This document shows positions 25,733 to 33,441 of a stretch of 64,000 bases of DNA, piece by piece. The DNA is taken from assembly GCF_003725295.1 (NCBI RefSeq), contig NZ_QICB01000001.1, positions 186,001 through 250,000 on the forward strand, given 5' to 3'. The notes beneath the pieces were generated by a model. The model did not search any database and had not been told where the DNA came from. It was given only the letters and a program-made list of their open reading frames with translations. The DNA comes from Slackia faecicanis (lineage in GTDB: Bacteria; Actinomycetota; Coriobacteriia; Coriobacteriales; Eggerthellaceae). Made by a program: the position numbers and the translations under genes. Position 1 is the first letter of the stretch. Each line of letters begins with the position of its first letter.

Positions 25733-26659
25733 CTAGCCGATCGGCCGCAGGTTCTCCGACGCGGAAAGGCCCTTGCGCCGCTCGCGCTCGCGCAGGCCCT
25801 CGATCACCGTGTCGGTCACGGCGCGGATGGCGTCGCGCTGCGGGCGGGACAGATGCTTCCAGAGCAGCTTGCGGCCCAGGTCGTCCACCGTGCGCGCGAT
25901 GACGCGCTGCTGGGCGGCGCCTGCTTCGGTGACCTCGACGAACACCGCCTTGCGATCGTGTTCGGCGCCCATGCGCCGCACCCATGCGCGTCCTGCGAGC
26001 CTGTCTACGGCCCGGGCCACGTTGACGGGCGAGAGCTGCAGCTGCGCGGCGATGTCGCCGATGCGCATGGGGCGGCCCGTTTCGGCGAGCCGTTGCATCA
26101 CGCGGCATTCGTTATACGTGGCGCCGCATGCCGCGCGCAGCCCCGCTTCGATGGCCGAGCGGAATCGCTCGAGCGAAGCCAGGGCGCGCGAAGCCGGATA
26201 GCAGGAGGTTTCGCGTTCTGAAACGGGCGGGTCGATGAAAGCGCCCGCCGCGATCGAGGTTTCCAAGATCGCGCGCCAGGCGGCGTCTTCGGTGGGGAAG
26301 AGCTCGTAGAGCTGGGCCACGATCGACTCGTTGGCGGCGGCCACGTGCGCGATTCCCTTTTCGGTGGCGGCCACGGTGCGCGAACGGCTGTCGGCGCGGC
26401 CCACCTCGCGCTTGGCGAAGCCCGCGGATTCGAGGGCGTTGGCCGCCTGGGTGACCACGTTGGGGCGCAGGTCCAGCATCCGAGAAAGCTCTCCTTGGGC
26501 GATGCTTCCGCCCGCGGCTGCCAGCTTGACGAGCATGCGGTATTGGGTGATGTTCAGCTCGCTTGCAGCCCGCAAGCCGCGCTTGAGGGCGTCGTGGGTC
26601 ATTTCGAACGCGACGAAATAGGCCGAATCGAGGGAGAGGTTTTCTTTGCGAGGGCTCAT
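25733..26659 (-). CDS. Regulator with two MarR domains in one chain
   Basis: A 308-residue protein made of two consecutive MarR-type winged helix domains. The first spans about residues 10-145, with 'ITQYRMLVKLAAAGGSIAQG' leading into 'LSRMLDLRPNVVTQAANAL' (both in part) and the wing 'REVGRADSRSRTVAATEKG'. The second spans about 165-295, with 'IGDIAAQLQLSPVNVARAVD' and the wing 'RRMGAEHDRKAVFVEVTEAG'. MarR proteins normally act as dimers of single domains, so this one may form an internal dimer or bind two half-sites. It faces the exported-reductase operon tail to tail, and a sequence before its start resembles the palindrome in that operon's promoter, suggesting that it controls both. Confidence 0.85.
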   Translation of the reverse strand: MSPRKENLSLDSAYFVAFEMTHDALKRGLRAASELNITQYRMLVKLAAAGGSIAQGELSRMLDLRPNVVTQAANALESAGFAKREVGRADSRSRTVAATEKGIAHVAAANESIVAQLYELFPTEDAAWRAILETSIAAGAFIDPPVSERETSCYPASRALASLERFRSAIEAGLRAACGATYNECRVMQRLAETGRPMRIGDIAAQLQLSPVNVARAVDRLAGRAWVRRMGAEHDRKAVFVEVTEAGAAQQRVIARTVDDLGRKLLWKHLSRPQRDAIRAVTDTVIEGLRERERRKGLSASENLRPIG

Positions 26660-26684
26660 GCGGGCTTTCTACGATACGAGATAT

Positions 26685-26699
26685 TTCAACGATGTAACG
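26685..26699. promoter_or_regulatory. Candidate operator before the tandem-MarR gene
   Basis: The minus strand reads CGTTACATCGTTGAA here, matching CATTACATCAATGAA from the cytochrome promoter palindrome in 12 of 15 positions. It overlaps a possible -35 (GTTACA, spaced 16 nt from TATCGT), compatible with autoregulation. Confidence 0.5.
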
Positions 26700-26821
26700 A
26701 TATGGTAGCGTCCGCGAACCTTCGCGATCCGGCGGATCGTCCCTCGCCGCAAACTCTCCATGCCGCCCGTCGTTTCTCCGAGCCCGTTCATCGCGGCGGG
26801 TTCGGGCCGCACGATAGAGGA

Positions 26822-26906
26822 AAGGCCCCGTCTCTGCGAATCGTCTTCCATTCTTTTCTCTTATCCGAGAAACGGGAGACGATTCGCGATCGAGAGACGG
26901 GGCCTT
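26822..26906 (-). terminator. Long three-tier hairpin after ldh
   Basis: Outer arms 26822-26835 and 26893-26906 (14 bp) and inner arms 26836-26846 and 26877-26887 (11 bp) pair perfectly, interrupted only by a 5-nt bulge. The loop itself contains a TTTCTC/GAGAAA stem. It lies 33 nt after the ldh stop codon and probably terminates it, but it is unusually long. Confidence 0.6.
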
Positions 26907-26938
26907 CGATGGTCGAAGCGGGTCCGCGGAGCTTCGAG

Positions 26939-27907
26939 TTAGGCGTCCATGCCGGGAAGCTCGAGCTCGTCGATCACCGCGCGCAGGGCCGCGGCCGACT
27001 CTTCGAGCTTGCGCTGCTCTTCGTCGCTCAAGCTGATCGGCACCTTCTGTTCCATGCCGCCGCGGCCGATAATCGCGGGCATGCTCAGCACCACGTCGTC
27101 CAGGCCGTAATCGCCCTCCATCAGATTCGACACGGGCAGGACCGATTTCTCGTCGCGCACAATCGCCTCGCACAGGCGCTTGACCGTCATGGCGATGCCG
27201 TAGTAGGTCGCGTTCTTCTTCTCGATGATTTCGTAGGCGCTGTTCTTCACGCCTTCGGCGATGCGACGCATCGAAGCCTCGTGGTCGTAGAATCCGCGCA
27301 GCTCGCAGAAGGAATTGATCGGCACGCCGCCGACGTTCGCCGTGCTCCAGACGGCGATTTCGCTATCGCCGTGCTCGCCGACGATGCGGGCGTGCACCGT
27401 GCGCGGGTCCACGCCGAGATGCTGGCCGATCGCATACTTGAAACGCGCCGTATCGAGAACCGTGCCCGAACCGAGCACGCGGCCGAGCGGCAGCCCCGAA
27501 AGCTTGATGGTGACGTAGGTGAGCACGTCGACGGGGTTGGAGACCACCAGGATGATGCCCTGGTAGTCGCGCGCCGCTATTTCGGGGATGATGGTCTTGA
27601 AGATCTCGACGTTTTTCTTCACCAGGTCGAGGCGCGTTTCGCCCGGCTTCTGGTTGGCGCCCGCCGTGATCACCGTGATCGCGGCGTCGGCGGCGTCGTC
27701 GTAATCGCCCGCATAGATGTTCATGGGACGCGCGAAGGGCAGGCCGTGGCTGATGTCGAGCGCTTCGCCTTCGGCTCGGTCGCGGTCGACGTCGATGAGG
27801 ACCATTTCGGTGAACAGCCCGCTTTGCATCAGAGCGAACGCCGACGAAGATCCGACGAATCCGCATCCGACGATGGCTACTTTCCTGTCGTTCACCGATT
27901 TTGCCAT
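26939..27907 (-). CDS. ldh: L-lactate dehydrogenase
   Basis: A 322-residue NAD-dependent lactate/malate dehydrogenase-family enzyme. The nucleotide fold has 'GCGFVG' at residues 14-19 and Asp39 for the adenosine ribose; 'GETRLDLVKKN' carries the substrate-binding Arg region; 'NPVDVLTY' and the catalytic 'IVGEHGDSE' His are present, and the surroundings match L-lactate rather than malate dehydrogenases. It would interconvert pyruvate and lactate, regenerating NAD+ in fermentation. ATG at 27907 follows AGGAGGAAGC. It has its own promoter and a long terminator, so it is probably monocistronic. Confidence 0.88.
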   Translation of the reverse strand: MAKSVNDRKVAIVGCGFVGSSSAFALMQSGLFTEMVLIDVDRDRAEGEALDISHGLPFARPMNIYAGDYDDAADAAITVITAGANQKPGETRLDLVKKNVEIFKTIIPEIAARDYQGIILVVSNPVDVLTYVTIKLSGLPLGRVLGSGTVLDTARFKYAIGQHLGVDPRTVHARIVGEHGDSEIAVWSTANVGGVPINSFCELRGFYDHEASMRRIAEGVKNSAYEIIEKKNATYYGIAMTVKRLCEAIVRDEKSVLPVSNLMEGDYGLDDVVLSMPAIIGRGGMEQKVPISLSDEEQRKLEESAAALRAVIDELELPGMDA

Positions 27908-27957
27908 GCTTCCTCCTGAAATAGATATGTGTTTGTGCACTGCGGTATCGGCGGGAC

Positions 27958-27984
27958 TTTATACGAGCACGCGCGCGCCGTCAA
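27958..27984 (-). promoter_or_regulatory. ldh promoter
   Basis: A minus-strand TTGACG -35 (27979-27984) and TATAAA -10 (27958-27963) are separated by 15 nt, slightly short, about 50 nt upstream of the start codon. Confidence 0.5.
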
Positions 27985-28067
27985 GGAGAGGCGCTGGGAG
28001 AGTAGTACAATGCATCAGGCACGAAAGCTCTATCGAGCCTCGCAAGGGGCGCGCAGAAAGGAACACC

Positions 28068-28601
28068 ATGGCCGCATACGATTTCGAGCGTCTGATCGTC
28101 GACATTCCCGATTATCCCGAGCCGGGAGTCGTGTTCAAAGACATCACGCCCTTGTTCGCCGATCCCGAAGGCTTCGATGCGGTGGTCGAGTCCATCGCCG
28201 CCCGCTTCGCCGACGCGGGAGTCACCAAGGTCATCGGCGCCGAGGCCCGCGGTTTCATGGTGGGCGCCCCCGTGGCGCATCGGCTCGGCGCAGGCTTCGT
28301 GCCCGCCCGCAAGCCCGGCAAGCTTCCCCGCGAAACGGCGAGCGAGAGCTACGCGCTCGAATACGGCACCGATTCCCTCGAGATCCATCTCGATGCCATC
28401 TCTTCCGACGACGTGGTGCTGATCGTCGACGACCTGGTGGCCACCGGTGGCACCGCGGTCGCGCAGGCGCGCCTGGTCGAGCGCTTCGGCGCCCGTCTGG
28501 CGGGCATGGGCTTTCTGATGGAGCTCGCGTTCCTCGATCCGCGCAAGGCCATCGCCGAAGCCACCGATGCCGAAGTGTTCTCGCTGGTCAAAGTAGGCTA
28601 A
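28068..28601 (+). CDS. apt: Adenine phosphoribosyltransferase
   Basis: A 177-residue purine-salvage enzyme that makes AMP from adenine and PRPP. The N-terminal 'IPDYPEPGVVFKDITPLF' is diagnostic of Apt, and the PRPP-binding loop is 'VLIVDDLVATGGTA' near residues 121-134. The flexible 'RKPGKLP' loop is also present. ATG at 28068 follows AGAAAGGAACACC; longer upstream frames lack a ribosome site. It is divergent from ldh and ends at a good terminator. Confidence 0.95.
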   Translation: MAAYDFERLIVDIPDYPEPGVVFKDITPLFADPEGFDAVVESIAARFADAGVTKVIGAEARGFMVGAPVAHRLGAGFVPARKPGKLPRETASESYALEYGTDSLEIHLDAISSDDVVLIVDDLVATGGTAVAQARLVERFGARLAGMGFLMELAFLDPRKAIAEATDAEVFSLVKVG

Positions 28602-28646
28602 CCCCGAATCAAAACGCTTTTGCGGGCTCGATGCGGGTCCGCCTCC

Positions 28647-28680
28647 GAAGTCTCCGCCGCCTGCGGGGGCTTCTTTTATA
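28647..28680 (+). terminator. apt terminator
   Basis: An 11-bp stem including two G-U pairs (28647-28657 with 28663-28673) and a 5-nt loop is followed by TTTTAT, about 45 nt after the stop codon. Confidence 0.7.
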
Positions 28681-28842
28681 GAAGGGTAGAAGGAGAGGGG
28701 CGCGCGAATCGGATGCGGAAGGGATCGCCTCGGTATTTGTTATTCGTTCTGTAACATATCGACTATATATCCTACAAAAACGGTAGGTATTATGACGCGC
28801 AAATACCGAGAGGGAAAGCCCTCGTCAGAAAGGAGCGATACC

Positions 28843-30327
28843 ATGCAGTATCCCGTTTCCGATTCCTACAAGCTTTTCATCGGCGGCCGCTGGGTCGAGG
28901 CATCCGACGGCGCCGTGCTCGACACCTACTGCCCCGCCAACGGCGAGCGCATCGCAAGCATCGCCGATGCGACGCGCGAAGACGTGGACGCGGCCGTCGA
29001 TGCCGCCCATAAGGCCTTCGTCTTCTGGGGCCGCACGGATAAAGCCGAGCGTGCGCGCATCCTGAACGCCGTCGCCGACATCATCGACGAGAACGCCGAG
29101 CATCTGGCGCTCGTCGAATCGATCGACAACGGCAAGCCGATCCGCGAAACCCGCGCGATCGACGTGGCCTACTCCGCCGAGCACTTCCGCTACTTCGCAG
29201 GCGTCCTGCTCGCCGAAACCGGCGAGGCCGATATGGTGACGCCGCAGATGATGTCGATCGTGCTGCATGAGCCGATTGGCGTGGTGGGCCAGATCGTGCC
29301 GTGGAACTTCCCGCTGCTCATGGCCGCATGGAAGCTCGCGCCGGTGCTTGCCGCGGGCGATTGCACCGTTCTCAAGCCGTCCTCTTCCACCTCGCTTTCG
29401 GTTCTCGAGCTGGCGCGCCTGACCCAAGACGTCATTCCTGCGGGCGTGTTCAACGTGGTCACGGGACGCGGGTCGAAATCGGGGCAGTACCTGCTCGAGA
29501 ACGAAAGGCTCGCCAAGCTGGCGTTCACAGGCTCTACCGAGGTCGGCCGCGAAGTGGCCCGCGCCGCCGCAGACCGCCTGATCCCCGCCACGCTCGAGCT
29601 GGGCGGCAAGTCGGCCAATATCGTGTTCCCCGACGCCAAGCGCGACATGGCGATCGACGGCATCCAGCTGGGAATCCTGTTCAACCAGGGTCAGGTGTGC
29701 TGCGCCGGCAGCCGCATCTTCGTCCACGAGGACATCTACGACGAATTCGTCGCCGAAGCGGTGGAGGCGTTCAAGAAGGTCAAAGTGGGCCTGCCATGGG
29801 ACGAAGACACCCAGATGGGCAGCCAGATCGACCGCCGCCAGGCCGACAAGATCCTCGAATACGTCGAAATCGCCAAGCAAGAGGGAGGCCGCGTGCTGGT
29901 CGGCGGCGAACGCGCGACGGAAGGCGAGCTTGCCAAGGGCGCCTTCCTCAAGCCGACCCTGCTCGAGGTCCCGAGCAATTCCTGCCGCGTCGCCCAAGAA
30001 GAGATCTTCGGTCCCGTGGCCGTGGTGATGAAGTTCAAAGACGAGCAGGAGGTCATCGACCTGGCCAACGATTCGGTCTACGGCCTGGGCGGGGCGGTAT
30101 GGACGCGCGACATCAACCGCGCCTTCCGCGTGGCCCGCGGCATCCAGACCGGCCGCATGTGGGTGAACACCTACAACCAGATTCCCGCAGGCGCCCCGTT
30201 CGGCGGCTATAAGGAATCGGGCATCGGCCGCGAAACCCACAAGGTGATGCTGGAGCATTATTGCCAGACGAAAAACATCCTGGTGAACCTGTCCGAAGAG
30301 CCTTCGGGATTCTACCCGGCGCAGTAA
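28843..30327 (+). CDS. NAD(P)-dependent aldehyde dehydrogenase
   Basis: A 494-residue member of the aldehyde dehydrogenase superfamily, converting an aldehyde to its acid. The active-site Cys is in 'GQVCCAGSR' near residue 288, the general-base Glu in 'LELGGKSANI' near 252, and 'VPWNFPL' and 'FTGSTEVG' form the coenzyme site. Overall it resembles acetaldehyde/aminoaldehyde-type enzymes (AldA/ExaC-like), but specificity cannot be fixed. ATG at 28843 follows AAAGGAG. It is alone between two terminators. The leader is AT-rich with TATATAT around 28765, a possible -10 element. Confidence 0.9.
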   Translation: MQYPVSDSYKLFIGGRWVEASDGAVLDTYCPANGERIASIADATREDVDAAVDAAHKAFVFWGRTDKAERARILNAVADIIDENAEHLALVESIDNGKPIRETRAIDVAYSAEHFRYFAGVLLAETGEADMVTPQMMSIVLHEPIGVVGQIVPWNFPLLMAAWKLAPVLAAGDCTVLKPSSSTSLSVLELARLTQDVIPAGVFNVVTGRGSKSGQYLLENERLAKLAFTGSTEVGREVARAAADRLIPATLELGGKSANIVFPDAKRDMAIDGIQLGILFNQGQVCCAGSRIFVHEDIYDEFVAEAVEAFKKVKVGLPWDEDTQMGSQIDRRQADKILEYVEIAKQEGGRVLVGGERATEGELAKGAFLKPTLLEVPSNSCRVAQEEIFGPVAVVMKFKDEQEVIDLANDSVYGLGGAVWTRDINRAFRVARGIQTGRMWVNTYNQIPAGAPFGGYKESGIGRETHKVMLEHYCQTKNILVNLSEEPSGFYPAQ

Positions 30328-30372
30328 CCGCCTCGAGAAAAACGATGCGCCGTCCGCGTGCGGCGCGCGATC

Positions 30373-30403
30373 GCGGGCCCGTCTCTTGCCGAGGCGGGCC
30401 CGC
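30373..30403. terminator. Terminator between aldehyde dehydrogenase and the nitroreductase remnant
   Basis: GCGGGCCCG (30373-30381) pairs with CGGGCCCGC (30395-30403), with a further CTC/GAG pairing inside. It separates convergent genes. Confidence 0.6.
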
Positions 30404-30405
30404 TG

Positions 30406-31079
30406 CTATTCCCAGTTCCAATCGGGCCGCACGCTTCGCGCCCCCAGCTCGAAGTGGCGCTTCACGATGCCCAGGTCGATGCTCGAGCACGGCCCCGCAA
30501 GCGCTTCGGCGCGGACGGCGCCGTTTTCGAGGACGATCAGGAACCGCTGCTGGTTCAGGGCCGTCGGGGCGAGCCGCGCCGCCTCGATACCCGCTTCGAA
30601 CCAATCGGGCATGGGGTCGCAGTCGCTGCGGCAGAGCTTTTCGACAGGCTTCGTCTTATGAGTAAAGCCCTGGTTCGACCCGTGCCCGACAGCGAGGACG
30701 CAAGGACAGGCTTCGCTATCTGCGACCGTCGCGGCAAGGACCTTCTTGCGATACGTCAGCGCGACCCAACAGGTATTGAGCCCCGCCATCTGCGCTTCGA
30801 GGGCCACGAGCTCGCCGTAATAGCCGACCCGTTCTTCGAGCGTCGGGCCTTTTCGCCGACGAGCGCCACGTAATTGCGCACGCCTTCGAACATGCCGCAT
30901 GTGGCCAAGCGCGACGCGAAGGGGTCGGGGTGCTCGAGGCAGAGCTGGAAACGAAGCCCGCCCTCAACGTTGCACCGCTCGATGACGCGCCTCAGCCGAT
31001 CGATGGCCGCGGCGCCGATCGGCTCGTCCGAATACTTTCGCACGGAATGGCGTGCCGCTATCGCCTGTATGATGTCCAT
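30406..31079 (-). pseudogene. Nitroreductase-family gene broken by a one-base frameshift
   Basis: The start at 31079, after AAGGAGG, opens 'MDIIQAIAARHSVRKY', typical of the FMN-dependent nitroreductase family, and runs to 'VRNYVALVGEK'. The frame then changes at the run of four Ts at 30850-30853 (plus strand); the other frame continues 'GPTLEERVGYYGELV', 'GLNTCWVALTY' and on to the stop at 30406. One extra T in that run would restore a continuous protein of about 224 residues with the family's normal motif order. It is therefore a recent pseudogene or a sequencing/assembly error in a homopolymer. Both halves otherwise look intact. Confidence 0.8.
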
Positions 31080-31159
31080 GGCGCATGCCTCCTTCTTCGA
31101 ACTACGGCCCGAAGCGACGATGCACACGCAGGGCCGATGACAGAATTGTAGGGGTTCTC

Positions 31160-31186
31160 GCCCCGCGCGTCATCGGCGCGCGGGGC
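31160..31186. repeat. GC-rich inverted repeat
   Basis: GCCCCGCGCG (31160-31169) and CGCGCGGGGC (31177-31186) form a 10-bp stem with a 7-nt loop between the nitroreductase remnant and the DUF523 gene. No T-tract follows. Confidence 0.4.
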
Positions 31187-31291
31187 CGCGTCGCACGGCG
31201 CGAAGCGCGCCTGCACTGCGCTATCATGGTCTCGGCAAAACCGCGTCGCGCCCTGCGACGCGTACAAAGCATCGAAAATGAGGAGCGTCGC

Positions 31292-31768
31292 ATGAATGTC
31301 TTGGTGAGCGCCTGCCTTCTTGGCGAGCCGTGCCGCTACGACGGAAAGGCGAAATGCGCCGCCGGGCTCGAAGAGACGCTTGCCGCGCACGGCTGCGACA
31401 TCGTGCGCATATGCCCCGAACGAGACGGCGGTCTGCCGTGTCCGCGGCCCGCAAGCGAGATAGCGCCCGACGGCGCGCGCGTGGTGAATGAAGCAGGGGA
31501 AGACGTGACCGACGCGTTCGAGCGCGGCGCGCGGATCGCCGTCGAAACCGCGCGCGAACACGGCTGCCGCCTGGCGGTGCTCAAGGCGAAAAGCCCTTCA
31601 TGCGGCGCAGGGTCGGTCTATGACGGCACGTTCACGGGCCGCTTGACGGAAGGGGACGGCTTCGCCGTTCGCGCATTGCGGGCCGCCGGCGTGCGCGTGG
31701 TGGACGAGCGCCGTTTCCTCGAAGACCCGCAGGCTGCGTTGCGCTTCTCGGCTCCTGAGAAACAGTGA
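31292..31768 (+). CDS. DUF523 family protein
   Basis: A 158-residue cytoplasmic protein of the DUF523 family. The N-terminal 'MNVLVSACLLGEPCRYDG' carries conserved Cys8 and Cys14, and 'ICPERDGGLPCPRP' and 'KSPSCGAGSVYDGTF' are the other family blocks. The conserved cysteines suggest metal or Fe-S binding, but no reaction is established. The ATG follows AGGAG; longer frames upstream lack a ribosome site. Confidence 0.88.
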   Translation: MNVLVSACLLGEPCRYDGKAKCAAGLEETLAAHGCDIVRICPERDGGLPCPRPASEIAPDGARVVNEAGEDVTDAFERGARIAVETAREHGCRLAVLKAKSPSCGAGSVYDGTFTGRLTEGDGFAVRALRAAGVRVVDERRFLEDPQAALRFSAPEKQ

Positions 31769-31810
31769 CGCGCGGATCCGTTTCTTCTTTCGCGAACGGC
31801 GGCCCCATGC

Positions 31811-31862
31811 TTGCTTTACGAACAAACATTCGCTATTATGAAACAAGTACAAATGTTCGTAA
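31811..31862 (+). promoter_or_regulatory. Promoter and inverted-repeat operator of the GHKL-ATPase-like gene
   Basis: A TTGCTT -35 (31811-31816) and TATTAT -10 (31834-31839) are spaced by 17 nt. A perfect 9-bp inverted repeat, TTACGAACA (31816-31824) and TGTTCGTAA (31854-31862), brackets the -10 and likely start site. Confidence 0.6.
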
Positions 31863-31919
31863 CGGTTGGTTCAGCCTAACTTCACGCGAAGGACAGCCGC
31901 TTCCTGGAAGGGGGCTGTC

Positions 31920-32750
31920 ATGTTCGCGCCGTACGCCTATCCCAATATCCGCCACCTGTCGCAGCTTGATCGCGCAGAATGTATTTCCTGCGAAAAAGAG
32001 CCGTGGGACATGCGCGCAAGCGGAATCTCCGTTCAAGAAGCCGATCCGTTCGGCGTGATGCTCGCCATGCAGCAAGGGTTCGCCGCGCGTCGCATTCCGT
32101 TTTTCTGCGACGATGCGCCGTCGGCCCTGACGAATCTCGGCTTATCGCGCGGCGGCATGCTGACGAATGCCGCCGCGCTCTTGTTCCATCGCTTCGAAGA
32201 CGCCCTTATCCTGTGCCGGGCATACGATTCCCCCCGATGCGACGTGCTGATCGAAGGGGCCGATTGCTCGGGGTCCTTTTCGACCGCGCTCGAGGAAGCG
32301 CGGGCGTTTCTCGAGCGCCACGCGCCGCGCGCGCTCGCCATACAGCGGGAAAACGCGCATGAAAAAGAATCGTGCATCGCCTGCGCGCTCGGGGAGGCGC
32401 TCGTCAATGCGCTTGCGCATCGCGATTACGAAATCGCAGAACCCGTACGGGCGGTCGTTTCGCCCGGGTGCGTGCGCATATCGTCGCCCGGGCCCTATCT
32501 TTTCGACGTATACGTTCCTTCTCCGCGGAAGGAAGGCGCCGCCGAGACGCTTCGCGATCGGCCGGCCGCAGGCGCCATGCCTACGCGCAACGCTTTGCTG
32601 GTACAGGCGCTTTATCGGTTCGGGGGCGTCGACGCACGAGGGTCCGGGATGCCGCTCATCGTTTCGACATGCTCGTATTGCGGCCTTCGCGTTTCGTGGT
32701 CGAACGAAAACGGCCATGCCGTCATCGCATTCGAGCCTGCCGATGAATAG
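31920..32750 (+). CDS. ATP-binding (GHKL-like) protein related to COG2865 regulators, lacking the AlbA domain
   Basis: A 276-residue protein. The centre and C-terminus ('SCIACALGEALVNALAHRDY', 'VRISSPG', 'DARGSGMPLI') match the GHKL ATPase-like part of COG2865/AlbA_2 'ATP-binding transcriptional regulator' proteins, including the Asn-containing N-box. The usual N-terminal AlbA_2 DNA-binding domain is not visible; instead there are about 100 residues with several cysteines ('DRAECISCEKE'). The ATG follows GGAAGGGGG. Its promoter has an inverted repeat that may bind this or another regulator. Function unknown. Its end overlaps the opposing isochorismatase-family gene by 29 nt. Confidence 0.7.
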   Translation: MFAPYAYPNIRHLSQLDRAECISCEKEPWDMRASGISVQEADPFGVMLAMQQGFAARRIPFFCDDAPSALTNLGLSRGGMLTNAAALLFHRFEDALILCRAYDSPRCDVLIEGADCSGSFSTALEEARAFLERHAPRALAIQRENAHEKESCIACALGEALVNALAHRDYEIAEPVRAVVSPGCVRISSPGPYLFDVYVPSPRKEGAAETLRDRPAAGAMPTRNALLVQALYRFGGVDARGSGMPLIVSTCSYCGLRVSWSNENGHAVIAFEPADE

Positions 32751-33375
32751 CCTCGCGCACCCGTCCGGCCGTATCGTCCATATCCGCGAGCAAACGTTCG
32801 CAAAACGCGTCGCTCGAAAGCACGGAAGCGCCGATGAAGGCCATGTCGGCTATGTTGGCGCGCTGGACGTCTTCCGTGCGCGACGAGGTGGCGTCTTCTA
32901 CAACGGCTACGTTGTAGCCGTACGAAAGGGCGTCGTAGCAGGTGCTGCGAATGCAGTTCGGCGTCGTGGTTCCCGTCAGCACCACGGTGCGAATGCCGGC
33001 GGCTTTCAATGTTTCGTGCAGCTGCGTTCCGAAGAATGCGGAGAAGCTCGGCTTCACGATGACCAGGTCGGAATCGATCGGCGCCAGCTCGGCCGGCTCG
33101 CGGTCGTCGATCGAAGGGTCGCAGCTTGCAGAAAGGGGCTTGCCGCGAAGCCATGCGTCATAGCGGCACGGCTCCACGTCGGATCCGTCGGCGGCATAGC
33201 TTCGCACGGCATGCACGATAGTCATGCCGCTGCGCCGAGCGGCTTCGAGCACGCGGGCGCACGCGCCGATCGTCGCGCGGGCTCCTGCGATATGGAGCGG
33301 AGAGCGTTCGTGTATGAAGCCGTTTTGCATGTCTATCATCACGACGGCTGTCTTTTCGGGTTCGATCATGGGCAT
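32722..33375 (-). CDS. Isochorismatase-family cysteine hydrolase
   Basis: A 217-residue alpha/beta hydrolase of the isochorismatase/nicotinamidase superfamily. The triad is visible as Asp15 in 'VVMIDMQNGF', a Lys in 'IVKPSFSAFFGT' near residue 107 and Cys near 139 in 'TTTPNCIRSTCYDA'. Such enzymes hydrolyse amides or ureas; the substrate here is unknown, and the nicotinamidase metal site (DxHxxxH) is not evident. It ends inside the 3' end of the ATPase-like gene (29-nt convergent overlap) and is divergent from the glycolipid synthase-like gene. Confidence 0.88.
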   Translation of the reverse strand: MPMIEPEKTAVVMIDMQNGFIHERSPLHIAGARATIGACARVLEAARRSGMTIVHAVRSYAADGSDVEPCRYDAWLRGKPLSASCDPSIDDREPAELAPIDSDLVIVKPSFSAFFGTQLHETLKAAGIRTVVLTGTTTPNCIRSTCYDALSYGYNVAVVEDATSSRTEDVQRANIADMAFIGASVLSSDAFCERLLADMDDTAGRVREAIHRQARMR

Positions 33376-33441
33376 CCTCCTCGCGTCAACGGCTCGGTTT
33401 CATCGATACCGCTCTTTTCGTGAGCATATGATAAATAAGCT

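Noticed and set aside
30850-30853. Programmed -1 frameshifting in the nitroreductase gene
   Set aside because: The site lacks an X-XXY-YYZ slippery heptamer and the family is not known to frameshift. Mutation or sequence error is simpler.
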